Assembly: GCA_963969595.1 (NCBI GenBank)
Contig: OZ018410.1
Location: 37,367,413 to 37,431,412 of the forward strand
Length of the DNA stretch: 64,000 nucleotides
Direction of reading: 5' to 3'
DNA from: Neckera pumila
Taxonomy: Eukaryota; Streptophyta; Bryopsida; Hypnales; Neckeraceae
Numbering within the stretch: the first letter of the stretch is position 1; every line of letters begins with the position of its first letter. The notes beneath the pieces are model-generated. The model searched no databases, had not been told where the DNA came from, and was given only the letters and a program-made list of their open reading frames with translations. Both the position numbers and the translations under genes were made by a program. Positions 47,820 to 60,147 of this stretch are shown here, in pieces.

Positions 47820-48740
47820 ACTTAGAGAATTTCAGATTAGAGGTCAAAACAAAGGCCTCAATCCTAAAAAAATTCAGATTAGAAGTCAAGACAGAGGCTC
47901 AGTCCTTAAATTTCAGATTTAGCCAAAACAGAGGTCTCAAATCTTAGAATTTCAGACTTAACCCAAAAACCAAGAGGCTCAGACCTTAGAATTTCAGATT
48001 TAGAGATCAAAACAAAGGCCTCAGTCCTTAAAATTTCAAATTAGAAGTCAAGACAGAGGCTCAGTCCTTAGAATGTCAGATTTAACCCAAAACCGAGAGG
48101 TATTAGTCCTTAAAATTTCAGATTAGAAGTCAAGACAGAGGCTTAGTCCTTAGAATTTTAGATTTAACCCAGAACCGAGAGATATTAGACCTTAGAATTT
48201 CAAATTAGAAGTCAAAACAAAGGGCTTAGTCTTTAGAATTTCAGATTTAACCGAAAATTGAGAGGCTTAGTCCTTAAAATTTCAGATTAGAAGTCAAGAC
48301 AGAGGCTCAGACCTTAGAATTCAGATTTAACCAAGACAGAGGTGCTCAGTCCTTAAAATTTTGGATTTAACTAAAACCGAGAGGCTCAGTCCTTAAAATT
48401 TCAGATTAGAAGTCAAAACTAAGAGGCCCATGCACTAAAACTTCAAATTAGAAATCAATACAAAGGTCCCAGTCATTAAGTGGTTAACTTAAACAAGTCA
48501 GAGCTTCCGATTCTCCAAATTCCAGATCAGACCAAAACCGAAGGACCATGACATACCATCATGCCTAACCATACTCAAATCTCATGAGGGTTAATTTAGA
48601 AGCATTCAGTCCCTGAATTTCAGAATTAATAAATTAAGAGGTCCCTCAGTCACTAAAATTACAGATTACAATTAAATCAAAGTCCCTCAAACCTCAGTCT
48701 AGATTATAATTAATTACAGGCCCTTCAGTCTTTGATTTCT
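47820..48740. repeat. Tandem array, about 20 units of roughly 40 bp
   Basis: Units repeat TTAGAATTTCAGATT, a variable middle (TAACCCAAAACCGAG or AGAAGTCAAGACAGAG) and GGCTCAGTCC. Two unit types tend to alternate, giving a higher-order period near 80 bp. Units in the centre are most alike and both ends decay. No open frame crosses it. Confidence 0.85.
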
Positions 48741-50140
48741 AGATTAAGTTTCAACCGGAGCACCAATACATCAGAACCCAATTCTCTAAATTTTGTATCA
48801 ACTAATTACGAAGGCCTAAACTCACCCTGTGTGCTGCGAATGAACCATGGTGTGCTGTGAATGATCCAGGGATGCTGTGAGTGATCCAGAAGTGCATCTC
48901 TTACAATAGGAGAACTAGACCACTTCCTTCCATATCAATCCAGACAGAGTCAAATTCAAGAGATATAGAGAAAAGGGAATCATATTCCAGCTCTGAAGCT
49001 AGTGCATAGGAGTTAACAAACTTAGGAATCTGAACGTTGAGAAAAGGGGCTCAAATTTCAAAGGAATATTGGATGTTCCCACCTTCTAAAATCAACTACT
49101 TAAAAAGGGACAAAATACTCAAGGAATCAAGTAGCTTTTTAGGCATTTGAAGTTTAGCCATATTAGGAGGTATAGGAAAGATTAGAGTAGGAATATTTAG
49201 CCCCACAAATTTGGCCTGGATAGTTACAACGGCTAGAAGATTTTTTTTAAGATTTTGGTTGAGGACAAAATCTCCAAAAGCATTGGGGATAAATTGTATT
49301 TCAACAAAAACTCATAAAAAATAGTAAAAGAGTGTGTTGCAAGTAGAATTAGGATAAATTTATCTATCATGTGGTTTGAAAAAAATCCTTTAAAAAACCA
49401 AGAACAAATCGAAGAACGGAAAAAACTCTAACATACAAACCAAAGATGGAGGAAATGAACACAAAGAACAACCTGATCAACCATGAAGAAAATTACAAGA
49501 TGAGAACTTAGCCCCAATCCATTGCAAGTGGTTATGAAATTTTGACAATAATTCTAAAAGAAATCAAGAATAGAAATAACAATCATTTAGGCAAAATATC
49601 CATAAATTTTTAATCCCATAAAAATTCTTTAAAAATTTTATAGGTAAAATAATTGAAGTAGAAGAATTAGAATCTTATAAAGAATATTTTTTAGCAAATT
49701 CAAGAGTTCCCCTCACATATTCACTTATTTTTCAATAATTCACACCACCATTAAATTAATTGGGTAAAATTGAGAAGTCAACCAAAATTGACCCAAATCT
49801 GACTAAACTCATGATCTATTTAGAACACAAAAAACTAAAATTTACCCGTCAAATAGAGTTTAATTTTGATAGTTAGATTGTCCACAATCCACGGATGAAG
49901 TTTTGAAGCGAGAAAGCATCCAAATTTCATCCATAAAAATCTTTTAGGAATCACGGTAGAATTTCTAAATTTTTACCATTCCGGAAAGAGGACAAAAAAC
50001 TCTACAAATTGGCTTAGAAACCTTTCTCTTTACATTTTTGCCCCTGTAGTACCTGCGACACACATAAGAGCAATGATTAGACATGGCAAATGCAAACGCA
50101 TAGTATAAGAGCCGCAACATTGTTTACGTGACTACCAGTT
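48741..50140. other. Gene-free AT-rich stretch
   Basis: Nothing recognised beyond a short duplicated phrase (GTGCTGTGAATGATCCA-like) near 48830-48890. Confidence 0.4.
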
Positions 50141-50222
50141 GCATGTTAGTTGCACGTCAATTGCATACTAGTTGCAAGTTAGTTGCATACCAGTTGCAAG
50201 TCAGTTGCATACCAGTTGCATG
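50141..50222. repeat. Short tandem repeat, 10-11 bp unit
   Basis: About eight units of the type CAGTTGCATAC/TAGTTGCAAGT run head to tail. Confidence 0.85.
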
Positions 50223-51439
50223 GATCTAATTTGTTCCTAATGCTTTCCTAATTCCACTCTTTAGATCAACGCTTACAACCAGTGTCGCATTACAAATGCG
50301 TACATTATGTAAAAATATATATTTATATGTTATTTTGATGGTTTCAATTATAATAATATAGAAAGAAAGATGACATTGTTTTAGTACTTCAAGGTAACAT
50401 CTTCTCACTGGAGACCAATCATATATTAAGAGAGAAAAAGCACCATAAAATCTCATTAGTTTAAAGTGATCTTTTCAATTTATAGAATCATATAGTTGTG
50501 AAGTTTGGTTTCCATTTTTACTTTGGATTTTAGTATATTGAACAGGAGAATTTTTTCTGAGTTTCAAGATGAAAAACCATTACTAAAGCCTGTATTGGAT
50601 TAGCTTCTTTTTTCACTAGGTCTTGCACCATTGCATGAACGTCTACAAGAAGAAAAAAGGCCTTTTTGACCGCCAAAGTAACCTTGTGTGGAGCAGCAAT
50701 GACATGAAAACTGTCAACGTGATGCTCGAGCATTGGTGATCTTGTTGCAGGTTTGATGTATTGAGCCCAATAGTTGAGAAGTAATATTTGAAAGGTCTTT
50801 TGACAATCAATACCATTGTATGGTCAGGCCTATAAAAGGAAGTCTTGGCCACCAACATTGGTTAGAGGGACCAATCAATCCTTTAACAAAGGCATATCAA
50901 GCAAATTACATGACAATTACTGTCAAATACATCTTCAAATTTTTGAAGATGGAGTGATACTTTTCTTGAAGTTTAAAAAAAAAATCTCTCTTAGATATAT
51001 GTAAGGTTCTATTTTTTTATACTTGGAGTTTGTTTCTAATTTTATTATGTGTATATGAAGTTGTAAAAGGAAAGAATGGAGATAGTTTACCTTCTAGGTA
51101 AACTTTGAAATGATTTATCTTTAAGATAAGGATAGAAAATTTCGTTATATGGTCAATTATGATGGCCAATGGATGTCAAAATAGCCATGTGAACAAGATA
51201 TGGATTGAAGTTCATTTGACTTGGGTGGTTGAGATGAAGATAAGGTGGAGGACACTATTCATCTACTTCCTTGTTGTTGACTTATAAAGCTCAAATGTTT
51301 AAGGAATCATAATATATTGTGTATTGAGAATTTTGGAATAAAAATTGAAAGAGTGTGTATTATAGTGTTGTGTTTCAAAATGTATATTGCTTGAATTAAA
51401 GTTGGGAATCAAAATTTGTGCTTGTTTGAGTGGAGGAAG
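50223..51439. other. Gene-free AT-rich stretch
   Basis: Short frames on both strands, none recognised. Confidence 0.4.
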
Positions 51440-51930
51440 GTCTACTACCTCCTATGTGAAGAAGCAAGACTTTGACCGGCCAAAAAAAACAGACAAGTCT
51501 TTAATTTGCAATCAAAATTTGAGAAGATGTGAAAATTTTTATAAGCTTTTTATAAAGATATCATTTATTCTATTTGAAGCTATTGTAACTGAGTTGTGAG
51601 TGTTGAAGTGATGAGGGGCTGTTGCTCTCAATTTTTAAAGGTCAACACTTTGAGTGGCCATAGGAGTTGAATAGAGTGTTAGAATGATTTGAGGGTTTTT
51701 TATAAAGTGAAAAATTCTATTAGCTTTCTATAAAGCTGTCATTTGATTTATTTAGAACTTTTGTGAATGAATTGTGAGTGTAAAATTAAAGGAAGGTTTG
51801 TTGCCTTCAATTCAAAGGGCCAAAATTTTGAGTAGCCTTAAAAGTTGGACAAAGTTTTAGAATGAGTTGAGATTTAAATTAAACATAAACAAATTTTTTA
51901 ACTGTCCAAAAAAGTTATCATTCATCTCAT
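51440..51930. repeat. Three imperfect tandem units of about 160-185 bp
   Basis: Each unit contains AAGCTTTTTATAAAGAT-type, TTGTGAGTGT-type and GGCCAA...TTTGAG-type phrases in the same order (about 51440-51600, 51600-51780, 51780-51930). The third is the most decayed. Confidence 0.55.
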
Positions 51931-53279
51931 TTGGACTATGGATGAAACAACGACACTAAATCAAAGTTCAGCCAAAGAGTTGGAGTTGGTATTGAAGCTG
52001 TGTGTTGTGGCTTGTAGCTTAACTCATATTTAACTAATTCTGGACAAATCCACAGTCCAGAAATCACTCGGCCGGCAGCCGAAATAGCAGAATCGAATGA
52101 ATTGACTTCCCTACTGAACGGTATCGAACGCAGAATAGACAAACAGAAAACCAGCATAGCAAAGGGAGAGTGAGATTACAGAGCTCATAAATATTTAATA
52201 AGTGCCAAGATCAAAAAAATTCTGTCTCGAATGTTGGTCAAAGTATCGGCTGGCGACCGATATTGAACAATGCTAGTATAAACGAAGAGCTTGAAAAAAG
52301 CCCATCTTCTGCATAAATTCCGTGAGTGATTACAAAGCCATTCTACTTACTCCAACAGAAATATGAGATCTAAATAGTCGAGAAAAATGACATAGCCTAA
52401 TGTCGACTATCTCAAAATAGAAAAAATTTAAAGTACAGCCCTCCCTCCATCCAGAAAAGATTGTCCATTTCGAATGCCATTTACATGAAGTACCCAATAT
52501 CATCCAAATCGCAGAGAATCATTTCAAGATTCAAGAATATTCCCTGTCCACTTAAGTATTGCAATGAGTGCAAGTTGAATGAATCCTATCCCATTAGTAC
52601 CATCTATTGGAAGTATGGGCTGGCAGCCAATAGTTCCTAGCTGATCCATTAGCCCCCCCCGGACGTGTTATAATCCAGAGAGTCTACGCAGTCCAGAAAT
52701 CTGGATCTTGATGTGGAGATGATGGAGGCTCCAGAGCATGCTCATGTGCCTAGAGTTTAGAAAGCATCTAAGATCCTAGCCCCCCCTGTCGGTGTGTATC
52801 GGCCGACAGCTGATACATGTGAAAAATCCGTATCCAAACAATTCTATCCATGTAGTTCCATTAGACATTCATCCCTTCCACATACAAGCGCTAAGTATTC
52901 GATGACATGCAGAGGACCTGACATTTTCAAAAGCGTTTTAAATGACAACGGTTGCACCCCAGAAGAGAAGTGAAAGGCAACGCGTCTATATTACAACAGG
53001 TTGAAATATCCCAGAATGAATGCATTTAGGATATTGGCTGGCAGCCGATATGATACCCTCCGATGCCAATAGATCATCAAGATATACTCACATAACATCC
53101 TCATTGCATACACTGAAAATCCATACGCCTCATTTGAAGAAAATCGATAAGAGTCCGGCCGTGTGCCGTTCGACCCGCAATCGCGCCTGCCGCATTCCAA
53201 CGCATCCTTGTCAAGTCATTGGTTCTTGCATGAACATTGAAAGCATGTTCATCTAATGTATTGGCGCAACCAGAGTACC
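51931..53279. repeat. Gene-poor stretch with a dispersed GC-rich palindrome
   Basis: The palindrome TCGGCTGGCAGCCGA or variants occurs near 52062, 52245, 52617, 52797 and 53032, with a sixth at 53618, against an otherwise balanced background. Some copies are followed by ATATTGA or ATAGTTC and a nearby CAGTCCAGAAATC phrase repeats twice (52050, 52690). No gene was recognised on either strand. Confidence 0.6.
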
Positions 53280-53365
53280 TCCAACGAACAACCTCTGTTA
53301 CACATAATGAAAGCATCCTTCCGCGCTTGAGTCTTTCATTACGTGTAGCAGAGGATGTTCACTGG
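53280..53365. other. Hairpin of pre-miRNA-like geometry
   Basis: Arms at about 53280-53313 and 53332-53365 pair over about 34 bp with some five mismatches around an 18-nt loop; core arms are ACCTCTGTTACACATAATGA and TCATTACGTGTAGCAGAGGA. Size fits a short plant miRNA foldback or a tiny MITE. Nothing in the sequence shows that it is transcribed. Confidence 0.4.
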
Positions 53366-54652
53366 AGATTCCGCGTCTGCGCATGCCACATTGGAAGCAC
53401 TTGCTTACAGTGTCTGTGCCCGACCGACCCAATTCCCCACGGACCCATTGGACTTCCCTGAGCGCGACTGTGAGCCCAATTTCGTCAATCCGGTAACGCG
53501 GCCTGTAATATTTTTATTACAGTTGCTTATTAATCAAAATAATGGTTACAAATGCTATACAAAGAGTTTCAGTGTCTCTCTATATCTACAGTCATTATAC
53601 AAGTATCTACATCTATGTCGGCTGGCCGCCGATACATGTTGCGCCTTGCTGCGCGGAGTTGCCGTTCGTCCTCATCCTGAATATCCCTGGGCCTCCATTT
53701 CTTCCTCCGTGTAAGGCAGGGTTGCTATTTGGCGAGCCTGGGAGCAAGAGCCTGGGAGCCTGTGAGCCTATGAGCGGGAACTTTTTGGGTCGAAAAAATC
53801 TATGCAAAACTTGAAAATTGATACAAAGAACCTAAGACCGTCTGCATTGGATGAGTTTAGGTTCTATAACCGTGGATTTCAAGAGAAATTGTGGTTAAGA
53901 AAATTTAGGGTCATTTGTGGACAATGAGGGGTATTCCAATTTGGATGGGATTTTTTGGGCGTATAAATTAGAATTAGGATGTCTTATCGTACACGGAGTG
54001 TTCTAAGAAAAGGGGTAACTAAGTAACTGAGCCAAAGATGTAGGCACTTGATATTTTTACCTCTTGATATTTAGTCATTGGAGAATTTTATGGAGTGGTC
54101 CCATTTTTATTTTTAAATTTCTTATTAGAATCAATACTTTCTACTTACTAGAAGGACAATTGTGACCTCCTGCCATTCCATTTCTCTGGACACTACTCAA
54201 TTATGACTACCATTGTTTAGAGATTCAGGGTAATTGTTTTCCCTTCCTTTTTTTCCAACATGGAGAACTAATTGATGAAAGGAAATCTAATTTCATTCCA
54301 ATTTCATTCTAGTTTGATTCCAGTTTAGAGGTTATTTCTAACACGCAATAGTTTGCAAAAAATAAATGTGTTACTCTCATTACCTCCAATTGTTGGCCAT
54401 TACAATATACCTACCGTTAGAGTATTCAAAAACTCCAAAATTCATCCTCGCATTTCTTTAATAGTCAAAGTTTATCTCTGGGTTTTTTTCATATTTTTTT
54501 TCATATTATTTTTCATATTTTTTTTCTTACTGTGAGCATAACATCAAACAAGAAGCACATTGCACCCAAATTTAGCCATAAAACACACAAATCAAATCAA
54601 CATAAAAAAAATACACATAATTCAACTCATAAGACATGTCAATCTTATGAGC
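53366..54652. other. Gene-free stretch downstream of the ParB/methylase-like gene
   Basis: A small GAGCCTGGGAGC-type tandem repeat lies at 53736-53775. No gene recognised; the right end is probably the 3' UTR of the gene that stops at 54653. Confidence 0.4.
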
Positions 54653-56580
54653 CTAAGTTGCAGTGGACTCGGTAATTGAAACCTCACTAGAAGATGACTC
54701 TGGAGTCTCTTCACCCTCAGAAGCTGAAACATCTAAGAAATGAACAACATTTGAAGCATATTTGGGTTTACGAGGTTTAGGATCTCTACAACCATGTCGT
54801 TCATACTGTGATGCCATCTTCTCAGCATACACCGGAAGATCGTAAGACTTCTCCAGGCTCAAGATCAATCTTCGTATCTTCTTCAGCCGGTGAGTACCCG
54901 TCACTGCCTTGCTCCTTCAAAAACCACAAATCCAAGGGTTAGATCCTTTGAATTCAATATATGCAGCATATATTAGAAAGAGAAAAAACATGTCATTGCA
55001 AAATGGAACTTACTTACTAGGTCTAACATTGCGCGTGAACACCATGGGTTCCACGCGCACGGCATCCAGACCAAGAGCATCAACGGCTTCTGTTGGAGCT
55101 TCTGTCGCTCCTTCCGCTGGAATGGCTATCTTCATTGGTTCAAGAACCATCTTGAAGATGTTGAGGTCCTTCTCCAAGGCCACAATATGTCGTCCCGTGC
55201 CCCGACATGCAGTAATCGAAGCACCTACAAAACAAGCATGTGGAGATTAGGCTTCAATACATCTACAAACAAATCAACCTTTCAATTAGAGACTTTCATT
55301 TGAAAGTGTAAACAAACCTGTAGCTGCGGTGCAGTCGAGAACTACATCTTCCTCGTCAGTGCAACCTTCAATGAAGAACTGGAGGAACCTTGCATCTTTC
55401 TCTCGTGGCCCGCGCCACGGCCATTTGGATTCCGGCTCTATCATCATCGTCTTCTCTGTGATGTAATTGATGACCATGTCCTTCCTCTGCAAGTTCCAAA
55501 ATGCTTTTGTCATGGCCTCGGTCTGCCTGAATTTGAACTGCGAGATCCAATTATCACCCAGATCCTTCACAAATAGAATGACTCCAAACTTCACTGTCTG
55601 AAAAAATAAAAGCAAAACGATTAGTGTATATAAAAATGCCGCCGAGGCAATTGACATTGACAATGTAAGTGTAGTGAGAAACATACCGTCTCGCCGGCTT
55701 TCATTCCCGACGCTAGGTCCAATTGGTTGAATGCCAACCACTCTTTCTTAAACTTCAACTTCTTGAAAACCTTCTGCAACCCTGCAAACATACTCCGTGA
55801 TTGAACACTATAGGAGTGAAACACAAGAAGGCAGCCGTTGTCTTGTAAGTACTCTTCGGCAAATTGGAATGCATTTTGCATTCCTGAAAAGGTTGGGTCC
55901 GAATTCCACGACGGAACGCGCTTCTCGGAGATGAGTGGCACGGGCAAATTCTCCTGACAATCATAGATCATTAGATCTACCAAAGGATCATGGGTCACCT
56001 TGCCGTCAAATGAGCGAGGCTTTCCCTCATTTACCTGCAATAAAAAATGTTGTAAGACCACATGAATATGAAATACCAACTCCTCCAAGAATACATTAAA
56101 GCTGCAAGGTGAATTTGAAGGTCTAGTATGTACCCTGCAGATGAAGTCCATGACTTGAATATAACAATTCGGTGGTGAATTCTCCGACTCCTCCGTGATA
56201 TCGGTGATGGAGACGTTCAAGATGAGCTCCTCCGTCTTGACGTCGTCGTTGTCAAGTATCACGACCTGCGTGCCTTGCGTCACCATATCTTCCGTCCATT
56301 CTGCAAGAACGGCCTTCCTCTTCAGCCCGCTTTGACTTCCCTCGACCAACTGCGAGCTCTGATCAACTGCGGATGACATGGGAATGACAGTGTCACCCTC
56401 ATCTTTCTTCTTCCCCTTTGCCTTGGCTTTCTCTTCCTTCTCCTTCTGTTTCTCCTTCTCCTTCTCTTCTAACTTGGCCGCACGCTCTGCCTCCTTCTTC
56501 TCTTTGTTCTCCAATGCAACTTGGAGACGAGCCGCTTTCTTCTTGTCCGCGTGGTCCCTCTTCGCAATTGCCCTCCTCCT

Positions 56581-56583
56581 CTA
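56581..56583 (-). other. In-frame TAG, codon 797 of the ParB/methylase-like gene
   Basis: It lies mid-exon 8 (EFVGLNDD, TAG, RRRAIAKRDHADKKKAARL) and cannot be spliced away without an implausible intron. CAG would restore the frame. Confidence 0.75.
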
Positions 56584-57013
56584 ATCGTCATTGAGTCCTA
56601 CGAACTCATCCACATTCATGTCCACTGCTCCGAGGCCCTCCAAAGAATCCCGAAGTTGCTGCTCTGACGGGTGAGTGTAGGAAATTGGGCAATCTAAGTA
56701 CCATCCACCGCCGTTGAGATGAGATGTGGTAAATTTTCGGAGCTGATTTGCCGTGTACATGCAACTCAGAGAACTCTGATCCAGAAAGTTAGAAAGGAAC
56801 GGTGGAAGGTCCCCCTTCTGGATTGCTCCTTTTCCTTCAAGTTCAAATTTGAAGTATCTGCAGCAGAAGAAACAATAGACATGAAGGTAAAATTACAAGA
56901 AATCTACTTAGGTGAAGACAACATCACATTCCTATACTTCATCCAAAATCAGGAATTCTAATGGATCCAAGGAATTGAGGTCAAGAAAATCCATTCAAAA
57001 ACTGGGCGGGGAC

Positions 57014-57097
57014 AAAAATGGGGGTCCCTCAACAACCTCAAGAACATGTGTCGGATCCGACGCTTGCTCTAGAGGCTCTTCTTGGACCCCCCACAAT
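57014..57097. repeat. Decayed fifth copy of the intronic hairpin (intron 7)
   Basis: The central TCGGATCCGA (57051-57060) and outer AAAAATGGGGGTCCC / GGACCCCCCAC arms match the intron 1 hairpins, but the middle of the stem no longer pairs. Confidence 0.6.
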
Positions 57098-57417
57098 TGG
57101 TCCTTCTTACATTTCTCATAAGACATTTTCTAGGAGAATACGCTTTTAAACAACAAAGAAGGAATTCCGGAATTAAGACTAACATAATCAAATGAAAATT
57201 ACAAATATTTAGTGGTGGAAAATTACCGGAAAAGAACCCTTCGCATTGCCTGTTGGGACCCCTCAAAAGTGTTGAAGTTGTCACTTTTCTTGAAGTAATT
57301 AGATCCTCTGAGTTGAGACAAGAATCCTTGATCCCAAATTTTTGTCCTCCAACCTTCTAAGTACTCCGATAAGGTCTCCGGTTGCAGCGGAACCTTCATA
57401 TCGACTTTGATGCTGTC

Positions 57418-57420
57418 CTA
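57418..57420 (-). other. In-frame TAG, codon 641 of the ParB/methylase-like gene
   Basis: Fifteen codons into exon 7 (VEDAVVQFYDDVVR, TAG, DSIKVDMK). The upstream acceptor TTGTCACAG is canonical and the skipped residues look coding. A weaker AG acceptor formed by the TAG itself would also keep phase. Confidence 0.6.
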
Positions 57421-58084
57421 CCTAACAACATCATCATAGAATTGCACAACTGCATCTTCAACCTGTGACAAGATAAATAATATTTGCAATCACATGATAT
57501 GTAGTTAACGGTGAAACTTTGAACATTTTTAAATAAAATTGGATATAAGTCGAACAAATGGTAAATTCAAGAATCATCCATAGAGAAGCACTTACCCCGG
57601 CATACCAAACACAACGGTTCAAAAATGGACCAAGTAGTGTCTCTGACACTGGCCTAGGCGGAAACCGTCGAGTTTCACGTGAAGGTTGTGAGGAATTCCA
57701 CCACTTGAGGAACTTGATTTTGTGCTTTGCCGAAGTATTGCATGTGGCAATCATCTGTAACTTTTTCAATGTCATCTCCGGGACCTCATTAGAGCTCCAA
57801 TGCTTTCAATCTGTCCAAAAAAATGAAATCAAGGTCATGAATATTCTAAAGTCCATTTCATATCAATGCAAATCAATCACAGTTAGTACATGCCAAAAAA
57901 TTACCTCATCTAGAAAACCTTGCTTATTAGCCGGATTGGCCACCGCAGTCAGCTTAGACATTTTGATGTTGAGTTTTCCAGCTTTCTCGTTTGCTCCAGC
58001 TCTCATTGCATGAGCAAGTTCCTCGGGAGTCCTTGCATCTTCTGGCGTGATCTCATTATACCTCCGGCCCGCTGAATCTGCAGA

Positions 58085-58087
58085 CTA
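58085..58087 (-). other. In-frame TAG, codon 497 of the ParB/methylase-like gene
   Basis: Five codons into exon 5 (QEIA, TAG, SADSAGRRYNEITPED). An alternative acceptor exists exactly after this TAG in the same phase, so splicing could skip it. CAG would restore the longer form. Confidence 0.55.
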
Positions 58088-59587
58088 GGCAATCTCTTGC
58101 TGCAAAATTTGAATGGAGATTTCATATTCAGAATTGAAAATCATGGCCACAATAAATAGAAAAAATAAATTGTGTTAAGGGTATTTGTATGGATTCTCAC
58201 CCGGAAAACAAACGCTGTGAAGACTTGCTGTGGCATAGAATACCAAGTTTTTTTAAGCTTTTGAGACCCACACATTCGAAACTCCGATGGCCTCAACATC
58301 TCTTTGAATCGCTCAATAGGGAGGAGGCCATACTTTTGGACTCGGTATAGTCTGTGAACCAAATTTGTCTTCACATGTGAGTCCTCTGTTGACCTGGAGA
58401 ATGTGGAAAAAGTTTGTATTAATATTTTCCACAGAAATTGTAGGTTTACCAATTCAGAGAAAGTAAATCCAAAATTATATTTGAAACCGGAGAGATGACT
58501 TTAACGGTCAATTAGGAACTCAATGCATTCAGTTTTAGTTCACTATCATACGTCCTAAAATTTAAATTAAATGATAAAAACAAAGTGGGAATAAATTTTC
58601 TTACTTTGAAAATTAAGGTTCTAAATTAGGAATAAATTTATTTCATACTTATAATAACACTTAATCATTCTTGAAGTAAACATATACATTATAGAGCTCA
58701 AAATATTTGTCACATTTCTATTCTGTTTAATGAAAAATGTATTAAAAAACGGAGTCCCAAACATAAATCTTAGTGATATTTCACATTGCTTGGCCATTGA
58801 TGCAATTTTCATCTAAATGATTTCTCTATAAATACTTGATTAAGAAACATTCATGTTCATTAAACATCCCAATCATTTCAGCAGATCATTTGGAAGGATT
58901 TCTAAATTTGAAAGAAAGGGCTTAAAAAACTTACAGCATTTCTAGAGCATTGCTTTTATTTTTAGGTCAAATTCATAGTTCAATGAAAAGCAAAAGTCTC
59001 GATTTCATTCACGGAAATTTCACAAATGTTATATCCATATAAAAGTTTTGAAAGTCAAAGTATCAATGAGGAACACGTGGTACTTACTTATTTATGTCAT
59101 GCATGACATGCATGACAAGTTCAGTCTTCCCCTTCGTATCTAGAATAATTGAGTCAACAGCATAGTACCACTCCTTGTCTCTGGAGTGCTTCTTTGAAAT
59201 ATAATTCATCCACGCGATGAGTCTATGATTGCCATCACAAACATAGAACTTGAGGTTCTTCAAGAAACTCAGTTCCGGTACGGATTCAACATGGGCATTG
59301 AAGATGGCATTCTGCTCCTTCCATAATGGACCCCACTTTTCGATCTCTTCTTCCGTGAACTCGGAGCTATCTCCTCCTTCATCCGTGGTGGTCACATAGA
59401 ATATTGCAGCTCCATCAAGGTAACCATTGGTAAACTCGTGCTCCAGGAAATCAAGGTCACAGGAGAGGGTGGGCCTCACCATGGGCATTGGAACCATCTG
59501 ACAAAGCGGGATTTGAAGCCGGAATAGATGATCCGGCTTCCTCCTCAGGGACGCAATCGTGTTGACAGAATCCACCTTGTGATACTG

Positions 59588-59590
59588 TCA
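59588..59590 (-). other. In-frame TGA, codon 261 of the ParB/methylase-like gene
   Basis: The frame reads ...DDKDLLEDDL, TGA, then QYHKVDSVNTIASLRRK, open for 166 more codons to the donor. CGA would restore it. Confidence 0.75.
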
Positions 59591-60144
59591 CAGATCATCC
59601 TCTAGCAAGTCTTTATCGTCTGCCTCTAACACTTCATCGGTCATATCTTCCTCCATCATGTCATCTTCACCTTCACCTTCACCTTCAATGGGTGGTTGAT
59701 TTGACTCTTCGGTGTTTGCTGTTTCTTGAATAGTCTCTGCAGGCCAAAGGCTAATCGGAGACTCATTGATCTGCAATTTGAAAACCAGATGTTATCCAGT
59801 ATACATGTAGTGGAATCAACAAATCCAAAACTTATACAAAAATCAAAACATCCAAAAAGTCAAACAAACAATACACAAATGAAGCATCAGATATTTCAGA
59901 AATTAAATTTGAAACAAGAATGACATATTGCATAATCAAATTTTCTCAATCAATGTACTCATAAATCAAATCCAGTGCATTTGAATTAGTCAATCTCTAC
60001 ATCCTCATCCTCATCTGAGCTTAGGGTAATAATGATAGCCTCCCCATATCCTTGAACTACGCTCTGTGCACACTGGCAGGTTTCCTCTTGCAGTGGACCA
60101 TCAATGGTGATGGACACCTCCAAGGATGATGAGTACTCGGTTTC

Positions 60145-60147
60145 TTA
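60145..60147 (-). other. In-frame TAA, codon 152 of the ParB/methylase-like gene
   Basis: The frame reads ...DNYMSPES, TAA, then ETEYSSSLEVSITIDGPL and stays open for 52 codons with coding-like composition. CAA would restore it. Confidence 0.7.

Noticed and set aside
47820..48740. Possible CRISPR-like array
   Set aside because: Units are degenerate tandem repeats without distinct spacers, in eukaryotic-type DNA.
57803..57820. Apparent sixth in-frame stop (TGA) at the start of exon 6 of the ParB/methylase-like gene
   Set aside because: It appears only if the acceptor after GGACAG is used; the acceptor after GAAAG keeps phase 0 and avoids the stop.
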